Both the position numbers and the translations under genes were made by a program. A stretch of 6,497 nt of DNA. Source: Clostridiales bacterium (lineage in GTDB: Bacteria > Bacillota > Clostridia > Oscillospirales > QAMX01). The stretch is taken from positions 1 through 6,497 of the forward strand of contig JAEERN010000113.1 in assembly GCA_016285815.1 (NCBI GenBank), written 5' to 3'. The notes beneath the pieces were generated by a model. The model saw only the letters and a program-made list of their open reading frames with translations. It searched no databases and had not been told where the DNA came from. Positions 6,150-6,497 of the stretch are shown here, piece by piece; within the stretch, counting starts at the first letter, position 1, and the number at the start of each line of letters is the position of its first letter.

Positions 6150-6151
6150 GC

Positions 6152-6424
6152 GTGGAGATCTTCCGATACATCCTGATGGCGTTCCTGGTGGTCTGCGCCG
6201 TGGCGGCCTGTCTGTCCCGGCGGCTTTTGACCTCGATCATCATCTTTATGGGATACAGTCTGGTCATGTCGGTCGTCTGGATCCTGCTGCGGTCGCCGGA
6301 CCTTGCCATCACCGAGGCGGCGGTGGGCGCGGGCGTCACCGGCGTGCTGTTTTTCGTGACGCTGAAGAAGATCAAGCAGCTCGACGGAGGAGACGTGGAA
6401 GATGAGCCGGAAGACAAAAAGTGA
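6152..6424 (+). CDS. mbhD: MbhD-like subunit (DUF4040; MrpA C-terminal-region homologue)
   Basis: A 90-residue membrane protein with helices at about 5-20, 26-47 and 54-72. The core SPDLAITEAAVGAGVTGVLF (48-67) is the signature shared by MbhD and the C-terminal part of MrpA; E55 lies in the segment proposed to take part in proton or sodium movement. A separate MbhD gene after E, F and G is the arrangement of archaeal Mbh complexes and of anaerobic bacteria with split Mrp modules. In aerobic Mrp operons the sequence is fused within MrpA. The GTG start was chosen for its ribosome binding site and a 2-nt gap from mnhG; the open frame reaches back to 6053, but that part is antiparallel coding of mnhG in another frame. 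The tail is acidic (GGDVEDEPEDKK). Confidence 0.9.
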   Translation: MEIFRYILMAFLVVCAVAACLSRRLLTSIIIFMGYSLVMSVVWILLRSPDLAITEAAVGAGVTGVLFFVTLKKIKQLDGGDVEDEPEDKK

Positions 6425-6497
6425 GCTCAAGGCCTGGGCCGCCGGCGAAAAGGACCTGTTCCTCGACGAGTTCCGCGACGAGACCGGGCACCGGACC
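6402..6497 (+). CDS. N-terminus of the next operon gene, cut by window end; identity open (MbhE/MnhB position)
   Basis: ATG 6402 opens a frame that stays open for 32 codons to the last base. It overlaps the MbhD-like gene by 23 nt and is preceded by GGAGGAG (6386-6392) at 9 nt, so it is very likely translated. The visible residues are hydrophilic and charged (MSRKTKSELKAWAAGEKDLF, then an acidic stretch ending ETGHRT), with no membrane helix yet. By gene order an MbhE or MnhB subunit is expected. MbhE-type proteins carry a DETG/EETG-like segment before their conserved core, which the visible ETG could represent, but they usually start with a helix. I cannot assign it. Confidence 0.65.
   Translation, partial: MSRKTKSELKAWAAGEKDLFLDEFRDETGHRT

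Noticed and set aside
1..6497. CRISPR arrays, tRNA or rRNA genes, insertion sequences, phage or defence genes
   Set aside because: I looked on both strands and found no repeat-spacer pattern, no transposase or integrase motif and no RNA gene. The window reads as ordinary core chromosome.

Overview
The window is a GC-rich, gene-dense stretch of bacterial chromosome. All genes lie on the plus strand, most of them touching or overlapping. It carries housekeeping genes (chromosome partitioning, seryl-tRNA synthetase, 16S rRNA methylation), a GTP-type phosphoenolpyruvate carboxykinase, and the front part of an Mrp/Mbh-type membrane operon. I see no insertion sequence, phage gene, CRISPR array, rRNA or tRNA. 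A parB-serS neighbourhood, a GTP-type PEPCK and a split Mrp operon with an MbhD-like subunit together suggest a high-GC anaerobe. Clostridia (for example Oscillospiraceae-like) fit, and Synergistota are possible. This placement is an inference, not read from a marker gene.

Region 1 (1-2967) is one tightly packed transcription unit: the 3' end of parB, then serS (6-nt gap), a GNAT acetyltransferase (starts on the base after the serS stop) and rsmA (4-nt ATGA overlap). No strong terminator follows rsmA.

Region 2 (2968-4975) is pckG as its own unit. It has a textbook vegetative promoter (TTGAAA, 17 bp, TATAAT), an inverted repeat over the -35 that could be an operator, a leader of about 57 nt, and a good ribosome binding site. 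After the gene comes a long, nearly perfect hairpin that probably terminates transcription. Codon choice in pckG differs sharply from rsmA (CGC rather than CGG arginine), which suggests high expression.

Region 3 (5018-6497, running off the end) is mnhE-mnhF-mnhG-mbhD plus the start of another gene, all coupled by overlaps or gaps of 2 nt. The order matches the first four genes of the archaeal membrane-bound hydrogenase (MbhA-D), which are Mrp antiporter homologues. The window stops before the part that would show whether this is a stand-alone cation/proton antiporter or the ion-pumping module of a hydrogenase or related respiratory complex.

Most of the window is ordinary. The points most worth following are the identity of the truncated last gene and its operon, the putative operator of pckG, the unusual catalytic-core sequence of SerRS, and the acetyltransferase inserted between two translation genes.
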